Source: CAZYXZ01 sp964651395
Lineage (GTDB): Bacteria > Actinomycetota > Actinomycetes > BP-191
Assembly: GCA_964651395.1 (NCBI GenBank)
Contig: CAZYXZ010000004.1
Location: 12,330 to 76,329, forward strand
Length of the DNA stretch: 64,000 nt
Direction of reading: 5' to 3'
The position numbers and the translations under genes were made by a program. Of this stretch, positions 17,887-26,630 are shown one piece after another. Position 1 is the first letter of the stretch, and each line of letters starts with the position of its first letter. Under the pieces are notes generated by a model, which saw only the letters and a list, made by a program, of their open reading frames with translations, made no database searches and was not told the origin of the DNA.

Positions 17887-18645
17887 GTGATCGACGTCGA
17901 GGACCACGGGCGCGTCCGCGTCCTGACCATCAACCGCCCCGAGGCGCTCAACGCCTTCGACGAGGCGCACTACAACCTGATCGCCAAGGAGCTGCGCAGC
18001 GCCGGCGAGGACCCGGAGATCGCGGTCGCCGTGGTCACCGGCACCGGCCGCTCGTTCTGCGCCGGCACCGACGTCAAGCAGATGCAGGCGCGCAACGAGG
18101 GGCAGGTCGAGATCGGCGCGGCCGGCTTCGTGGGCTTCCTCGCCGCCCTGCTCGACTTCCCCAAGCCGCTGCTCGTCGCCGTCAACGGGCTGGCCATCGG
18201 CATCGGCGCCACGATGCTGGGGCTGGCCGACCTCGTCCTGGTCTCCGCCTCCGCCCGGCTGCGCTACCCGTTCACCGAGCTCGGCGTCGCCCCGGAGGCG
18301 GCCAGCAGCTACCTGCTCCCCCGCCAGATCGGCCGCCAGGCCGGCGCCTGGGCGCTGCTCAGCTCCGAATGGATCAGTGCCAGCGAGGCGCAGGAGATGG
18401 GCATCGCCTGGAAGGTCTGCGCGCCCGAGGACCTCATGCCCGAGACCCTCCGGTACGCCGACGTGCTGGCCGAGCAGCCGATCGAGTCCCTGGTCACGAC
18501 GAAGCAGCTGATCGTCGCGCCGTACCGCGCGGCCGCGCGCGAGGCGATGGAGCGCGAGAACCAGGCGTTCGCCGAGCTGCTCGGCGGCCCGGCGAACCAG
18601 GCCGCGCTGATCCGCCTCGCCGAGCGCCGCGCCGCCAAGGCGTGA
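17887..18645 (+). CDS. Enoyl-CoA hydratase/isomerase (crotonase) family protein
   Basis: 252 residues. The crotonase fold shows GRSFCAGTDVKQM (oxyanion hole) and LVAVNGLAIGIGATMLGLADLV, where the first catalytic Glu of hydratases (GGGCE) is replaced by Thr. The second is kept in RYPFTELGVAPEAASSYLLP. One-Glu crotonases are usually enoyl-CoA isomerases or ring-acting enzymes, so isomerase is more likely than hydratase. It sits where echA19 sits in the mycobacterial cholesterol region, but echA19 identity is not claimed. Its stop overlaps the next gene start (GTGA), so it is co-transcribed with the reductase. Confidence 0.88.
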   Translation: MIDVEDHGRVRVLTINRPEALNAFDEAHYNLIAKELRSAGEDPEIAVAVVTGTGRSFCAGTDVKQMQARNEGQVEIGAAGFVGFLAALLDFPKPLLVAVNGLAIGIGATMLGLADLVLVSASARLRYPFTELGVAPEAASSYLLPRQIGRQAGAWALLSSEWISASEAQEMGIAWKVCAPEDLMPETLRYADVLAEQPIESLVTTKQLIVAPYRAAAREAMERENQAFAELLGGPANQAALIRLAERRAAKA

Positions 18646-19823
18646 GCGACTCACCGGTCTTCGCCCCGGCCCGGCTGGGCCCCATCACGTTGCGCAACCA
18701 CGTCGTCAAGGCGGCGACGTTCGAGGGCGTGACGCCGAAGGGGCTCGTCACGGACGAGCTGGTCGAGTACCACCTGCGCGTGGCGCGCGGTGGCGTCGGG
18801 ATGACGACCGTCGCCTACTGCGCGGTCTCGCCGGGCGGGCGGACGCACCGCCAGGTGCTCGTCCTCTCGCCCGAGTCGCTGCCCGGTCTGCGCCGGCTCA
18901 CCGACGCCGTGCACGCCGAGGGTGCCGCCGTCTCCGCGCAGATCGGCCATGCCGGGCTGGTCGCCAACGCGCGGTCCAACCGCGCACCCACCGTCGCGCC
19001 GTCGCCGCGGTTCAGCCCGGCCGCGATGGGCCGCGTCCGGGGCGCGACGCCGACCGATCTGCAGCAGGTGCGCCAGGACTACGTGAGCGCGGCGCGCATC
19101 GCGGTCGCCGCCGGGTTCGACGCGCTCGAGATCCACCTCGGTCACCAGTACCTGCTCAGCTCGTTCCTCAGCCCCAACCTCAACAAGCGCAAGGACGCGT
19201 ACGGCGGCAGCCTCGCTAACCGCGCTCGGTTCCCCCGCGAGGTCGTTCAGGCGGTCCGCGACGCCGCCGGCACGGACGTCGCGGTCTACGCCAAGCTGAA
19301 CATGACCGACGGCGTGCGCGGCGGGCTGCAGGTCGAGGAGAGCATCGAGGTCGCGAAGCTGCTCGAAGCGGATGGCGCGCTCGACGCGCTGATGCTCACC
19401 GGCGGCAGCTCGCTGGCCAACCCGATGTACCTGTTCCGCGGAGACGTGCCGCGGGCGGAGTTCGCCGCGACGCAGCCCTTGGTCCCCCGTCTCGGGCTCA
19501 AGGTGGTCGGCCCGTGGTTCCTGCGCGCGTACCCGTTCGAGGAGGCGTTCTGCCGCGCCGAGGCTCTCAACTGCCGGGCGGCGCTGGACATGCCTTTGGT
19601 CCTGCTCGGCGGGATCAACCGGCTGGACACCATGGAGCAGGCGCTGGCCGACGGCTTCCAGCTGGTCGCCATGGCGCGCGCCCTGCTGCGCGAGCCGGAC
19701 CTGCTGAACAAGATGCAGGCCGGCGCGAGCCAGGAGGCGCTGTGCATCCACTGCAACCGGTGCATGCCGACCATCTACAGCGGCACCCGTTGCGTCCTCG
19801 TCGTCGACGGAGCCGACGCCTAG
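18642..19823 (+). CDS. Old Yellow Enzyme-type NADH:flavin oxidoreductase
   Basis: 393 residues. FMN-binding TIM barrel: PITLRNHVVKAATFEG at the start, AQIGHAG, DALEIHLGHQYLLSSFLSPNLNKRKDAYGG (the usual H-x2-N/H substrate site reads HLGH), and LLGGINRLDTMEQALADG with FQLVAMARALLREPDL for phosphate binding. The C-terminus has CIHCNRCMPTIYSGTRC, a cysteine cluster like the start of the iron-sulfur site of 2,4-dienoyl-CoA reductases, but the second (Rossmann) half is absent. It probably reduces an enone or dienoyl-CoA of the same pathway. The GTG overlaps the crotonase stop. Confidence 0.88.
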   Translation: MSDSPVFAPARLGPITLRNHVVKAATFEGVTPKGLVTDELVEYHLRVARGGVGMTTVAYCAVSPGGRTHRQVLVLSPESLPGLRRLTDAVHAEGAAVSAQIGHAGLVANARSNRAPTVAPSPRFSPAAMGRVRGATPTDLQQVRQDYVSAARIAVAAGFDALEIHLGHQYLLSSFLSPNLNKRKDAYGGSLANRARFPREVVQAVRDAAGTDVAVYAKLNMTDGVRGGLQVEESIEVAKLLEADGALDALMLTGGSSLANPMYLFRGDVPRAEFAATQPLVPRLGLKVVGPWFLRAYPFEEAFCRAEALNCRAALDMPLVLLGGINRLDTMEQALADGFQLVAMARALLREPDLLNKMQAGASQEALCIHCNRCMPTIYSGTRCVLVVDGADA

Positions 19824-19838
19824 ACGATGCGCCGTGAT

Positions 19839-19868
19839 CTGACACGCCGTCAGGTCAGCACGTACCAT
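19839..19868 (+). promoter_or_regulatory. Operator-like palindrome (site b) within the P450 promoter
   Basis: CTGACACGCCGTCAG at 19839-19853 carries the -35 CTGACA. After 18 bases comes -10 TACCAT at 19863-19868, then a GCAGGAGG ribosome site at 19873-19880 before ATG 19887. It is one of five CTGAC-N5-GTCAG sites. Confidence 0.65.
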
Positions 19869-19886
19869 CCGCGCAGGAGGCCGCCC

Positions 19887-21110
19887 ATGACCACGATCGA
19901 GTCCAGCGTCATCTACGACCCCGCGCGCTACGCCACCGAGGGGCCCCCGCTCGAGGAGTTCGCCCGGCTCCGCGCCGAGGCGCCCGTGTCGAAGATCGCG
20001 GACCACGAACAACCCAACGGCCTGTGGGCGGTGACCCGGTACGCCGACGTCGTGCACGTCTCCCGGCACCCGGAGGTCTTCTCGAGCCACCGGCAGACGT
20101 CGCTGCTCAACGAGATGCCCGACGCCGAGCAGCTCACGCAGCAGCAGATGATGATGGTCAACCAGGACGCACCCGAGCACACGCGGCTGCGCAGCCTGGT
20201 CAACCGCGGCTTCACGCCCCGGATGATCGGCAAGCTGACCGACAAGATCACCGCCGCCTGCACCCGCATCGTCGACGAGGCGGTTGCCGCCGGCGAGGGC
20301 GACTTCGTGACGTTGTGCGCGGCCGAGCTGCCGCTCGTCGTCATCGCCGACCTGATCGGCGTCCCGTACGAGGACCGGCACAAGCTCTTCGACTGGACCA
20401 ACCGGATGATCTCCTCGGCCGACCCGGACGGCCCCGGCCAGGAGGACGCGCGCGCCGCGTCGATCGAGCTGATCACGTACGCCTACGAGCTGGGCACCCA
20501 GCACAAGCTCAACCCGACCGACGACATCATCACCAAGCTGGTCAGCCCGGACGACAACGGGCAGGAGCTCTCCGACCTGGAGTTCGCGCTCTTCTTCATG
20601 CTGCTCTCCGTCGCCGGCAACGAGACGACCCGCAACTCGATCTCGGGCGGCACCCTGGCGCTGATCGAGCACCCCGACCAGTGGGCGCGGCTCAAGGCCG
20701 ACCCGGCGGGCATGGCCGGCACCACCGCGGAGGAGGTCGTGCGCTGGGTGACGCCGGTCAACGCGTTCCGGCGTACGACGACCGAGGACACCGAGCTCGG
20801 CGGCGTGGCCATCCCCGAGGGCGAGAAGGTCGTGATCTTCTACTCGTCGGCCAACCGCGACGCCGCCGCGTTCGACCAGCCCGACGTCTTCGACGTCGGG
20901 CGTACGCCGAACGAGCACGTGGGCTTCGGCGGCGGCGGTCCGCACTTCTGCCTGGGCCGCCACCTCGCCCGGCTCGAGATCGAGATCATGTTCCGGACGC
21001 TGGCCGAGAAGATCGACCACGTGGAGCTGACCGGCCCGATCCGCCGGCTGCACTCGAACTTCCTCAACGGCATCACGAACATGCCGGTCCGGCTGGTTCC
21101 CGCCGGATAG
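19887..21110 (+). CDS. Cytochrome P450 (CYP124/125/142-like)
   Basis: 407 residues, normal soluble bacterial P450 length. I-helix oxygen motif AGNETTRNS, K-helix E-x2-R in EEVVRWVTP, and heme loop FGGGGPHFCLGRHLA with the ligand Cys near residue 354. The VGFGGGGPHFCLG loop and the NEMPD/QQQMMMVNQDAPEH region recall the actinobacterial CYP124/125/142 clade, which hydroxylates sterol side-chain ends or methyl-branched lipids. Start fixed by a strong GCAGGAGG. Its own promoter contains operator site b. It follows the crotonase/reductase pair. Partner ferredoxin and reductase are not in this window. Confidence 0.92.
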   Translation: MTTIESSVIYDPARYATEGPPLEEFARLRAEAPVSKIADHEQPNGLWAVTRYADVVHVSRHPEVFSSHRQTSLLNEMPDAEQLTQQQMMMVNQDAPEHTRLRSLVNRGFTPRMIGKLTDKITAACTRIVDEAVAAGEGDFVTLCAAELPLVVIADLIGVPYEDRHKLFDWTNRMISSADPDGPGQEDARAASIELITYAYELGTQHKLNPTDDIITKLVSPDDNGQELSDLEFALFFMLLSVAGNETTRNSISGGTLALIEHPDQWARLKADPAGMAGTTAEEVVRWVTPVNAFRRTTTEDTELGGVAIPEGEKVVIFYSSANRDAAAFDQPDVFDVGRTPNEHVGFGGGGPHFCLGRHLARLEIEIMFRTLAEKIDHVELTGPIRRLHSNFLNGITNMPVRLVPAG

Positions 21111-21125
21111 CTCGTTCGTGAGAAA

Positions 21126-21548
21126 GTGCGCGGCGTGGAGCCCGAGGCCCAGCCGACGCTGGAAGCAATCCTGCGCCCGTCGGCCATCGTGCCGGCCGGA
21201 GCGGCGGTGAAGATCGTCGCGGCGCTCGAGGAACTCGACGTCAGCAAGGGCGGGCTCTGGAACGCGACCACGTCGCTGTGGCAGCGCTACGACCAGCCCT
21301 GGAAGGACGGGATGCGCGGCTCCGCGCAGCTGGTCGGCAGCATCGCGGTCGTCTACGACTCACCGCGGCACAACGAGATCACCATCTACAAGGTGAACAT
21401 CACCGAGCCCGCGTCGAAAGTCGGCTGGACGACCGAGAACCTCTGCGACGACGCCCTCCAGCACGCGCGCATGACGCTGGCCACCTGCCCCCGCGCGCAG
21501 CTCCAGCAGCCGCCGACCCGCGACCCCTTCAAGCAGCGCCGCCCCTAG
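21126..21548 (+). CDS. Hypothetical protein
   Basis: 140 residues from GTG 21126 (GTG 21135 is an alternative). Soluble. The middle is beta-rich (SAQLVGSIAVVYDSPRHNEITIYKVNIT), and a helix near the end carries two Cys (NLCDDAL and LATCPRAQ). No family recognised and no catalytic motif. It lies 15 bases after the P450 and converges with the cyclase gene, sharing the CTAG at 21545-21548. Its codon pattern is like its neighbours, so I take it as real. Confidence 0.65.
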   Translation: MRGVEPEAQPTLEAILRPSAIVPAGAAVKIVAALEELDVSKGGLWNATTSLWQRYDQPWKDGMRGSAQLVGSIAVVYDSPRHNEITIYKVNITEPASKVGWTTENLCDDALQHARMTLATCPRAQLQQPPTRDPFKQRRP

Positions 21549-22828
21549 GAGCAGACCTCGTACGCCGGCACGGCCGCCGCAAAGCCCTTCAGCTCGAGCG
21601 AGCCCGCCGGCGCCGTCACGTACGCGTCGTCCAGGGCGGTGTGCACCCGCTGGTCGACCAGGATCTGACCGGGCGCCGCCCCGGCGCACAGCCGGGACGC
21701 GAGGTTCACGACCGTGCCGAGCGGGGTGTAGTCCTGGCGGTCCTCGGCACCGATCACCCCGAGTGTCGCGTGGCCGAACGCGATGCCGATCCCGTAGCTG
21801 AGCTGGTAGCCGAGCCGGTCCCAGCGCTCGACGAGTGGGCTGAGCTCCTCGCGCACCCGTAGCGCCATCTTCAAGGCGGTCCCCGGGGGGTCGGTGCACG
21901 GCACCGGGTCGTTGAAGTACGCCATGACGCCGTCGCCGGCGAACTGACCGAGCGTCGCGGCGTACTCCCGCGCCGCGTTCCCGACCGCCCGGTGGTAGGC
22001 GTTCAGCGTGTCGAGGACGTCCTCCGGCTCGACCCGGCCCGCGAAGCCGGTGAACCCGCGCAGGTCGCAGAACAGCACGGCGATCTCACGACGGTGCGGC
22101 GCGAGCAGCTCGTCGTCACCCACGGACACCACGGCGTCCGCGACCTGCGGCGGCAGGAACCGCCGCAGCCGCTGCATCGCAGTCAGCTCGGCCACCTGTG
22201 CCTCGACCCGGTCCTCGAGGGTCCGGTTCGACACCTCGAGTGCGATGCGCGAGTCGTGCTCTGACGCGGCGAGCCGATCGGCCCTCTCGACGAAGCCGCC
22301 CATCACCGCGCAGCCCGCGATGATGCCCAACGTGAAGCTCAGCCACCTCGGGAAGATCGCGTTCATGCCGTCCGTGACGAGCAGGAGGACGGCGTACTGC
22401 GCGGAGAGGCTGGCGACGAAGACCGCGGCCAACCGCGGCGTCAGCAGCACGAAGCTCAGGATCGCCGGGGGCAGGAACCACGCCACGCCCGCGCCCCATT
22501 GCGTGAGCCCGAGCAGGTACACGGCGAAGCTGATGAACACGCCCGCGCCGAAGATCCCGGCGACAGCCACGACGGGCTGGATCGCGACGATCCGGTCCGG
22601 GGGCAGGGAGCGCTCCACCAGTGCCAACGCCAGGCCGATGACGATGGCGGCGAACCCCATGAACAGCTCACCCATCGGCCGGTCCACGGTGTCCTCGGCC
22701 ATGACGACGATCGCGATGATGCTGATGCCGCCGAGAATGAACAGGGCAGCGATCAGATTGGCGAAGGGGCGGATGTTGTCCGCGGGCATCACCCGAGCGC
22801 CGTAGCGGCTCCGCGGGGCCTCGCTCAT
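21545..22828 (-). CDS. Membrane-bound class III adenylate/guanylate cyclase
   Basis: 427 residues. The first 200 contain about six hydrophobic helices. A short linker helix with the RFLPPQVADAV motif follows, then a class III catalytic domain from about residue 240: metal Asp in VLFCDLRGFTGFA, second metal Asp in FAGDGVMAYFND, and transition-state Asn and Arg in YTPLGTVVNLASRL. All required residues are present, so it should be active, with ATP as the likely substrate. It follows the SDR gene by four bases on the same strand, so its expression follows that gene. The signal sensed by the membrane part is unknown. Confidence 0.9.
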   Translation of the reverse strand: MSEAPRSRYGARVMPADNIRPFANLIAALFILGGISIIAIVVMAEDTVDRPMGELFMGFAAIVIGLALALVERSLPPDRIVAIQPVVAVAGIFGAGVFISFAVYLLGLTQWGAGVAWFLPPAILSFVLLTPRLAAVFVASLSAQYAVLLLVTDGMNAIFPRWLSFTLGIIAGCAVMGGFVERADRLAASEHDSRIALEVSNRTLEDRVEAQVAELTAMQRLRRFLPPQVADAVVSVGDDELLAPHRREIAVLFCDLRGFTGFAGRVEPEDVLDTLNAYHRAVGNAAREYAATLGQFAGDGVMAYFNDPVPCTDPPGTALKMALRVREELSPLVERWDRLGYQLSYGIGIAFGHATLGVIGAEDRQDYTPLGTVVNLASRLCAGAAPGQILVDQRVHTALDDAYVTAPAGSLELKGFAAAVPAYEVCS

Positions 22829-22832
22829 CTCG

Positions 22833-23603
22833 CTAGTAGGCCACCAGTCCGCCGTCGGCGACAAGCACCTGGCCGGTCATGTACGACGACGCGTCGCTCG
22901 CGAGGAAGAGCACCGGGCCGACCATCTCGTCCGGATGGGCGATCCGCTGCTGGAGGTTGGCCGTGCGCAAGCGCTCGATCACGTCGTCGGTCATCTTGTT
23001 CAGCATGTAGGTGTCGACGCTGCCGGGGGCGAGGGCGTTGACCCGGATGCCCTCGTGCGCGAAGGCCGCGGCGGCATCGCGCGTGAAGGAGAACAGCGCC
23101 GACTTGCCCATGGCGTAGAGGGCGGTGCCGGCGGAGTACATGAAGGCGCCGACCGAGATGACGTTGATCACCGAGGCGTGCTCGCTCGCGGCGAGGTGCG
23201 GTCGGGCTGCCTGCGTGAGGAACACCGGTCCGCGCAGGTTCACCGCGAGCGACTTGTCGAAGCCGGCCGGCGTGAACTCCCCCACCGGCTCGGTCAGCGC
23301 GTTGGCCGCGTTGTTGACGAGGAGGTCGATCGCACCGAACCGCGCGACCGTGGCGTCGACGACCGCCTGGCAGGCGTCGAGCTCGCCCAGGTGGGCCGGC
23401 ACGCCCAGCGCCTCCGCTCCCGTCGCTTCGAGAGCGGCCTGCGTCTCGGCGCACGCGTCGGCCTTGCGCGAGACCACGACCACCTTCGCGCCCGCCGCAG
23501 CCAGCCCTTCGGCGACCGCACGGCCGATCCCCCGCGTTCCACCGGTGACGATCGCCACGCGGCCGCTCAGGTCGAACAGCGACCGCAGCCCTTCTCGGTC
23601 CAC
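22833..23603 (-). CDS. Short-chain dehydrogenase/reductase (FabG-like)
   Basis: 256 residues from GTG 23603, with GGAGG just upstream (the ATG two bases away is out of frame). Classical SDR: TGGTRGIGRA cofactor motif, LLVNNAAN, catalytic Ser in INVISVGAF and Tyr/Lys in YAMGKSAL, and the C-terminal PDEMVGPVLFLASDASSYMTGQVLVADGG. It probably oxidises a secondary alcohol or hydroxyacyl-CoA. Divergent from the cupin gene at 23650 and co-transcribed with the cyclase downstream. Confidence 0.88.
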   Translation of the reverse strand: MDREGLRSLFDLSGRVAIVTGGTRGIGRAVAEGLAAAGAKVVVVSRKADACAETQAALEATGAEALGVPAHLGELDACQAVVDATVARFGAIDLLVNNAANALTEPVGEFTPAGFDKSLAVNLRGPVFLTQAARPHLAASEHASVINVISVGAFMYSAGTALYAMGKSALFSFTRDAAAAFAHEGIRVNALAPGSVDTYMLNKMTDDVIERLRTANLQQRIAHPDEMVGPVLFLASDASSYMTGQVLVADGGLVAY

Positions 23604-23616
23604 ATGCGCCTCCGAT

Positions 23617-23622
23617 TAGAGT
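23617..23622 (+). promoter_or_regulatory. Possible -10 box for the cupin/P450 operon
   Basis: TAGAGT lies 27 bases before ATG 23650, leaving a short leader with a GGAGG ribosome site at about 23639-23643. No clear -35 was seen. Confidence 0.35.
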
Positions 23623-23649
23623 GCGGCCATCCCGACTGCGGAGGCTCCC

Positions 23650-24111
23650 ATGACCGTCACAGAGATGGCACCCCCCCTTGCCGCGCACATCGGCGCCGAC
23701 GACCTGCCGTTCGTCGACGCGGGCCTGGGCCTGAAGCTCAAGGTGCTCCAGGTGAAGGAGCGCGAAGGCCTCTGGATCGTCGAGACCATCTACCCGGCCG
23801 GCTTCGAGCTCCCGCCGCACCGGCACACCGGCCCGGTGTGGGGCTACACGGTGTCCGGCGCGTGGAAGTACAAGGAGTACGACTACGTGAACCGCGCCGG
23901 GTCGTTCCTCTACGAGCCGGCCGGCTCGGTGCACACGCTCATGTCGCTCGAGGACAACACGCGCGCGTGGTTCCACATGTACGGCGTGAACCTCAACCTG
24001 GACAAGGACGGCAACGTCGAGTCCGTCACCGACGGCGCCAACACGTTGCTGGCGTACTACATGCTCGCCGAGGCGCAGGGCTTCCCGAAGCCGAACGTCC
24101 TCGTCGACTAG
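23650..24111 (+). CDS. Cupin-fold protein, 2,4'-dihydroxyacetophenone dioxygenase-like
   Basis: 153 residues. Single cupin domain with metal-site motif ELPPHRHTGPVWGYTVSGAWKY (His-x-His) and second motif FLYEPAGSVHTL. The spacing and the PHRHTGPVWGYTLSG-type signature match the family of 2,4'-dihydroxyacetophenone dioxygenase, iron enzymes cleaving a C-C bond next to a ketone. This could be a ring or side-chain cleaving dioxygenase, or a non-enzymatic homologue. It begins an operon with the P450 ten bases on and the lipocalin-like gene after it. Confidence 0.78.
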   Translation: MTVTEMAPPLAAHIGADDLPFVDAGLGLKLKVLQVKEREGLWIVETIYPAGFELPPHRHTGPVWGYTVSGAWKYKEYDYVNRAGSFLYEPAGSVHTLMSLEDNTRAWFHMYGVNLNLDKDGNVESVTDGANTLLAYYMLAEAQGFPKPNVLVD

Positions 24112-24120
24112 GACGCACGC

Positions 24121-25344
24121 ATGCCTGCACGTCTCGTCGACCTGCACGACCCCGACTCCTATGTCGACGGCCCGCCGCACGAGCTCTTCGCCGACCTCCG
24201 CGCGGCGTCGCCGGTGTGGTGGCAGGACATGGAGGGCCAGCCCGGCTACTGGGCGGTGCTGACCCACGCCGACGTCGAGCACGTCGCCGCGCACCCGCAG
24301 CTGTTCTCCTCGGCCGAGGGCGGCATCGTCCTGGAGAACCTCGACGAGGCCGGGCTCGCGCAGATGCGTCTCATGCTGCTGGCCATGGACCCACCCCGGC
24401 ACAGCGAGGTACGCCGGCCGCTCATGCAGCGCTTCCAGCCGCGGCCGATCGCCGACCTCGAGCCCGCCGTGCGCAGCATCTGCCGGACCCTCCTCGACGA
24501 GGTGGCGGGGGACGTCGAGTTCGTGCACGACGTGGCCGGCAAGCTGCCCAGCCGCGTGATCGGTGAGCTGATGGGCCTGCCACGCGAGGACTGGGAGCGC
24601 GTGCACCACATGGCCGAGCTGGTCACTCACGGCCAGGACCCGGACTTCGCGCCTGGCGGCGGAGGCGACTCCGCCGACTATGCCGAGGCGGCCGTGCCCG
24701 GGACGATGCAGATGGCGATGTACGGCTTCGAGCTGGCCACCCGTCGCCGCGCCGAGCCGCCGCGTGACGACCTCACGTCGATGCTGCTCGACAACGAGTT
24801 CGGCGGGCAGCCGATGAGCGACGCCGACTTCGCCTCGTTCTTCGTCCAGCTGGTCACCGCCGGCAACGACACGACGCAGACGATGCTGTCGTCCGGGCTG
24901 CTCGCGCTGCTCCAGCACCCCGACCAGCTGGCCGCGCTCCGCGCCGACCACAGCCTGATCCCCGGAGCGGTCGAGGAGATCCTGCGCTGGGCCAACCCGC
25001 TGCACTACTTCCGGCGTACTGCGACCGCCGACACCGAGCTGCACGGCGTACCGATCGCCAAGGGCGACAAGGTCGCCATGTACTACACGTCCGCCAACCG
25101 CGACGAGAGCGTCTTCGCCGATCCGCAGGCGTTCGACATCACACGCTCCCCGAACCCGCACCTGTCCTTCGGCAACGGAGCGCACTTCTGTCTGGGCGCG
25201 CACCTCGCGCGGCTGGAGGGCCGGCTGTTCTTCGAGGAGCTGCTCGCGACCTTCCCGACGATCGAGCTCACCGGCGAGCACCGCCGGCTGCGCTCCAACC
25301 TCAACAACGCGCTGAAAGCACTTCCGGTCCGACTGACCCGATAG
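24121..25344 (+). CDS. Cytochrome P450
   Basis: 407 residues. I-helix TAGNDTTQTM, K-helix E-x2-R in EEILRWANPLHYFRRT, and heme loop FGNGAHFCLGAHLARLEG with Cys near residue 357. The LHYFRRTAT and FGNGAHFCLGAHLAR stretches are of the actinobacterial CYP125/124-like type. Starts ten bases after the cupin and ends 12 before the next gene, so the three form an operon. Substrate unknown; a hydrophobic acid, ketone or sterol-like compound is plausible by clade. Confidence 0.9.
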   Translation: MPARLVDLHDPDSYVDGPPHELFADLRAASPVWWQDMEGQPGYWAVLTHADVEHVAAHPQLFSSAEGGIVLENLDEAGLAQMRLMLLAMDPPRHSEVRRPLMQRFQPRPIADLEPAVRSICRTLLDEVAGDVEFVHDVAGKLPSRVIGELMGLPREDWERVHHMAELVTHGQDPDFAPGGGGDSADYAEAAVPGTMQMAMYGFELATRRRAEPPRDDLTSMLLDNEFGGQPMSDADFASFFVQLVTAGNDTTQTMLSSGLLALLQHPDQLAALRADHSLIPGAVEEILRWANPLHYFRRTATADTELHGVPIAKGDKVAMYYTSANRDESVFADPQAFDITRSPNPHLSFGNGAHFCLGAHLARLEGRLFFEELLATFPTIELTGEHRRLRSNLNNALKALPVRLTR

Positions 25345-25356
25345 GAGCGCTCGACG

Positions 25357-26457
25357 ATGCCGGTCCCCCTGGACGAGTACCCGATCCATCAGGCGCCCGC
25401 GTCGATGGCGCACTTCGGCACCAGCGACCGCAACGTCTACGACCGCTGCATCATGCAGTGCTCCGACCGCACCGGCGCCGTGCAGCTGATCACCGGCCTC
25501 GGCGTCTACCCCGCGCTCGGCGTCATCGACGCGTACGCCGTGCTGCGACAGGGCGACACGCAAACCGTCGTCCGCACGTCCGACTCGCTGAGTGACGACC
25601 GGATGCTGCAAGCGGTCGGTCCGATCCGCTTCGACGTCGTCGAGCCGCTGCGCCGGCTGAGGGCGACGTGCGAGGACGGGCACGGCCTCGGCTTCGAGCT
25701 CGAGTGGACCGGCTCCAGCGCCGCCCAGGAGGAGCCCCGCCACGTCTACCGGGTCGGCGACCGGCTGATCCTCGACGCGTGCCGGTTCATGCAGACGGGT
25801 CTGTGGTCCGGCGTCATCCGCGTCGACGGCGAGGAGATCGCGGTCACCGAGGACGGCTGGGTCGGCTCCCGCGACCGCTCGTGGGGCATCCGCCCGGTCG
25901 GCGACCCGGAGCCGCCGGGCCGGCCGGTCGAGCGGGTCGGCGCGCACTGGTGGGTGTGGACGCCCCTGCGCTTCGACGACTTCTCGCTCATGGTCATCGC
26001 GCAGGAGGAGCACGACGGCAACCGCCTGATGTACGAGGCGGTGCGGCTGTTCCCCGAGCAGACCGGCAAGCCGGCCGAGCACCTCGGCTACCCCGAGTTC
26101 GACATCACGTACCGGTCCGGCACGCGGCACCCGGAGCACGTGACGGTGCACTTGGGCACGCGCAAGAACCCGCTGACCGTCGAGATCGACACGTTGGGCG
26201 GTATCCCGCTCACCGTCGGCTGCGGCTACGGCGGCGATCCGGACTGGACGCACGGGCAGTGGAAGGGCGCCGGCTGGGTGGAGGGTGCGACGTACGACCT
26301 GACCGACCCGGCGATCGCCGGGCGCATCCCGTACGCCCACGTCGACCATGTTGCGAAGGCAACCCTCGATGGCCAGACCGGCTACGGCATCTTCGAGCAC
26401 GCCTCCATCGGCCCCCACGCCCCGACCGGCTTCACCGGCTACGACATGGCGCCCTAG
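25357..26457 (+). CDS. Lipocalin-like (AttH/CrtC-type) protein of unknown function
   Basis: 366 residues, soluble. Two beta-rich halves joined at the motif GWVGSRDRSWGIRPVGDPE (about residues 166-184), which is typical of the hydroxyneurosporene-synthase/AttH-like lipocalin families that bind or hydrate hydrophobic compounds. VGAHWWVWTPLRFDDFSL follows directly. No metal or nucleophile motif is evident. As the last gene of the cupin-P450 operon it could bind the hydrophobic substrate or act on a P450 product (inference). Function not established. Confidence 0.6.
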   Translation: MPVPLDEYPIHQAPASMAHFGTSDRNVYDRCIMQCSDRTGAVQLITGLGVYPALGVIDAYAVLRQGDTQTVVRTSDSLSDDRMLQAVGPIRFDVVEPLRRLRATCEDGHGLGFELEWTGSSAAQEEPRHVYRVGDRLILDACRFMQTGLWSGVIRVDGEEIAVTEDGWVGSRDRSWGIRPVGDPEPPGRPVERVGAHWWVWTPLRFDDFSLMVIAQEEHDGNRLMYEAVRLFPEQTGKPAEHLGYPEFDITYRSGTRHPEHVTVHLGTRKNPLTVEIDTLGGIPLTVGCGYGGDPDWTHGQWKGAGWVEGATYDLTDPAIAGRIPYAHVDHVAKATLDGQTGYGIFEHASIGPHAPTGFTGYDMAP

Positions 26458-26520
26458 CCGCGCACGGTCAAGGCAAAGGCGCAGCTACGGCACATCCCCA
26501 GCCGGCTCGGGTCAGATCTG

Positions 26521-26630
26521 CTGAGGACGAAGACTTATGTTCCGTCAGAGCGAATAAGTCTTCATTCCCAGCCGACCAGACCGCAGCGCAGCTGGGGTTG
26601 CCCTTGGCTGCGCATTTGCTCGTTGCCTTA
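26521..26630. repeat. Dispersed intergenic element, copy 1
   Basis: An element of about 110 bases between convergent genes. Part 1 is a hairpin, GAAGACTTAT (26529-26538) against ATAAGTCTTC (26554-26563), perfect over ten pairs. Part 2 (26589-26630) reads GCTGGGGTTGCCCTTGGCTG and on to TTGCCTTA, ending in the stop codon of the minus-strand gene. A second copy lies at 49121-49224 in the same kind of position. It is clearly richer in A and T than its surroundings. It could act as a two-way terminator or be a small mobile element. Confidence 0.75.
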
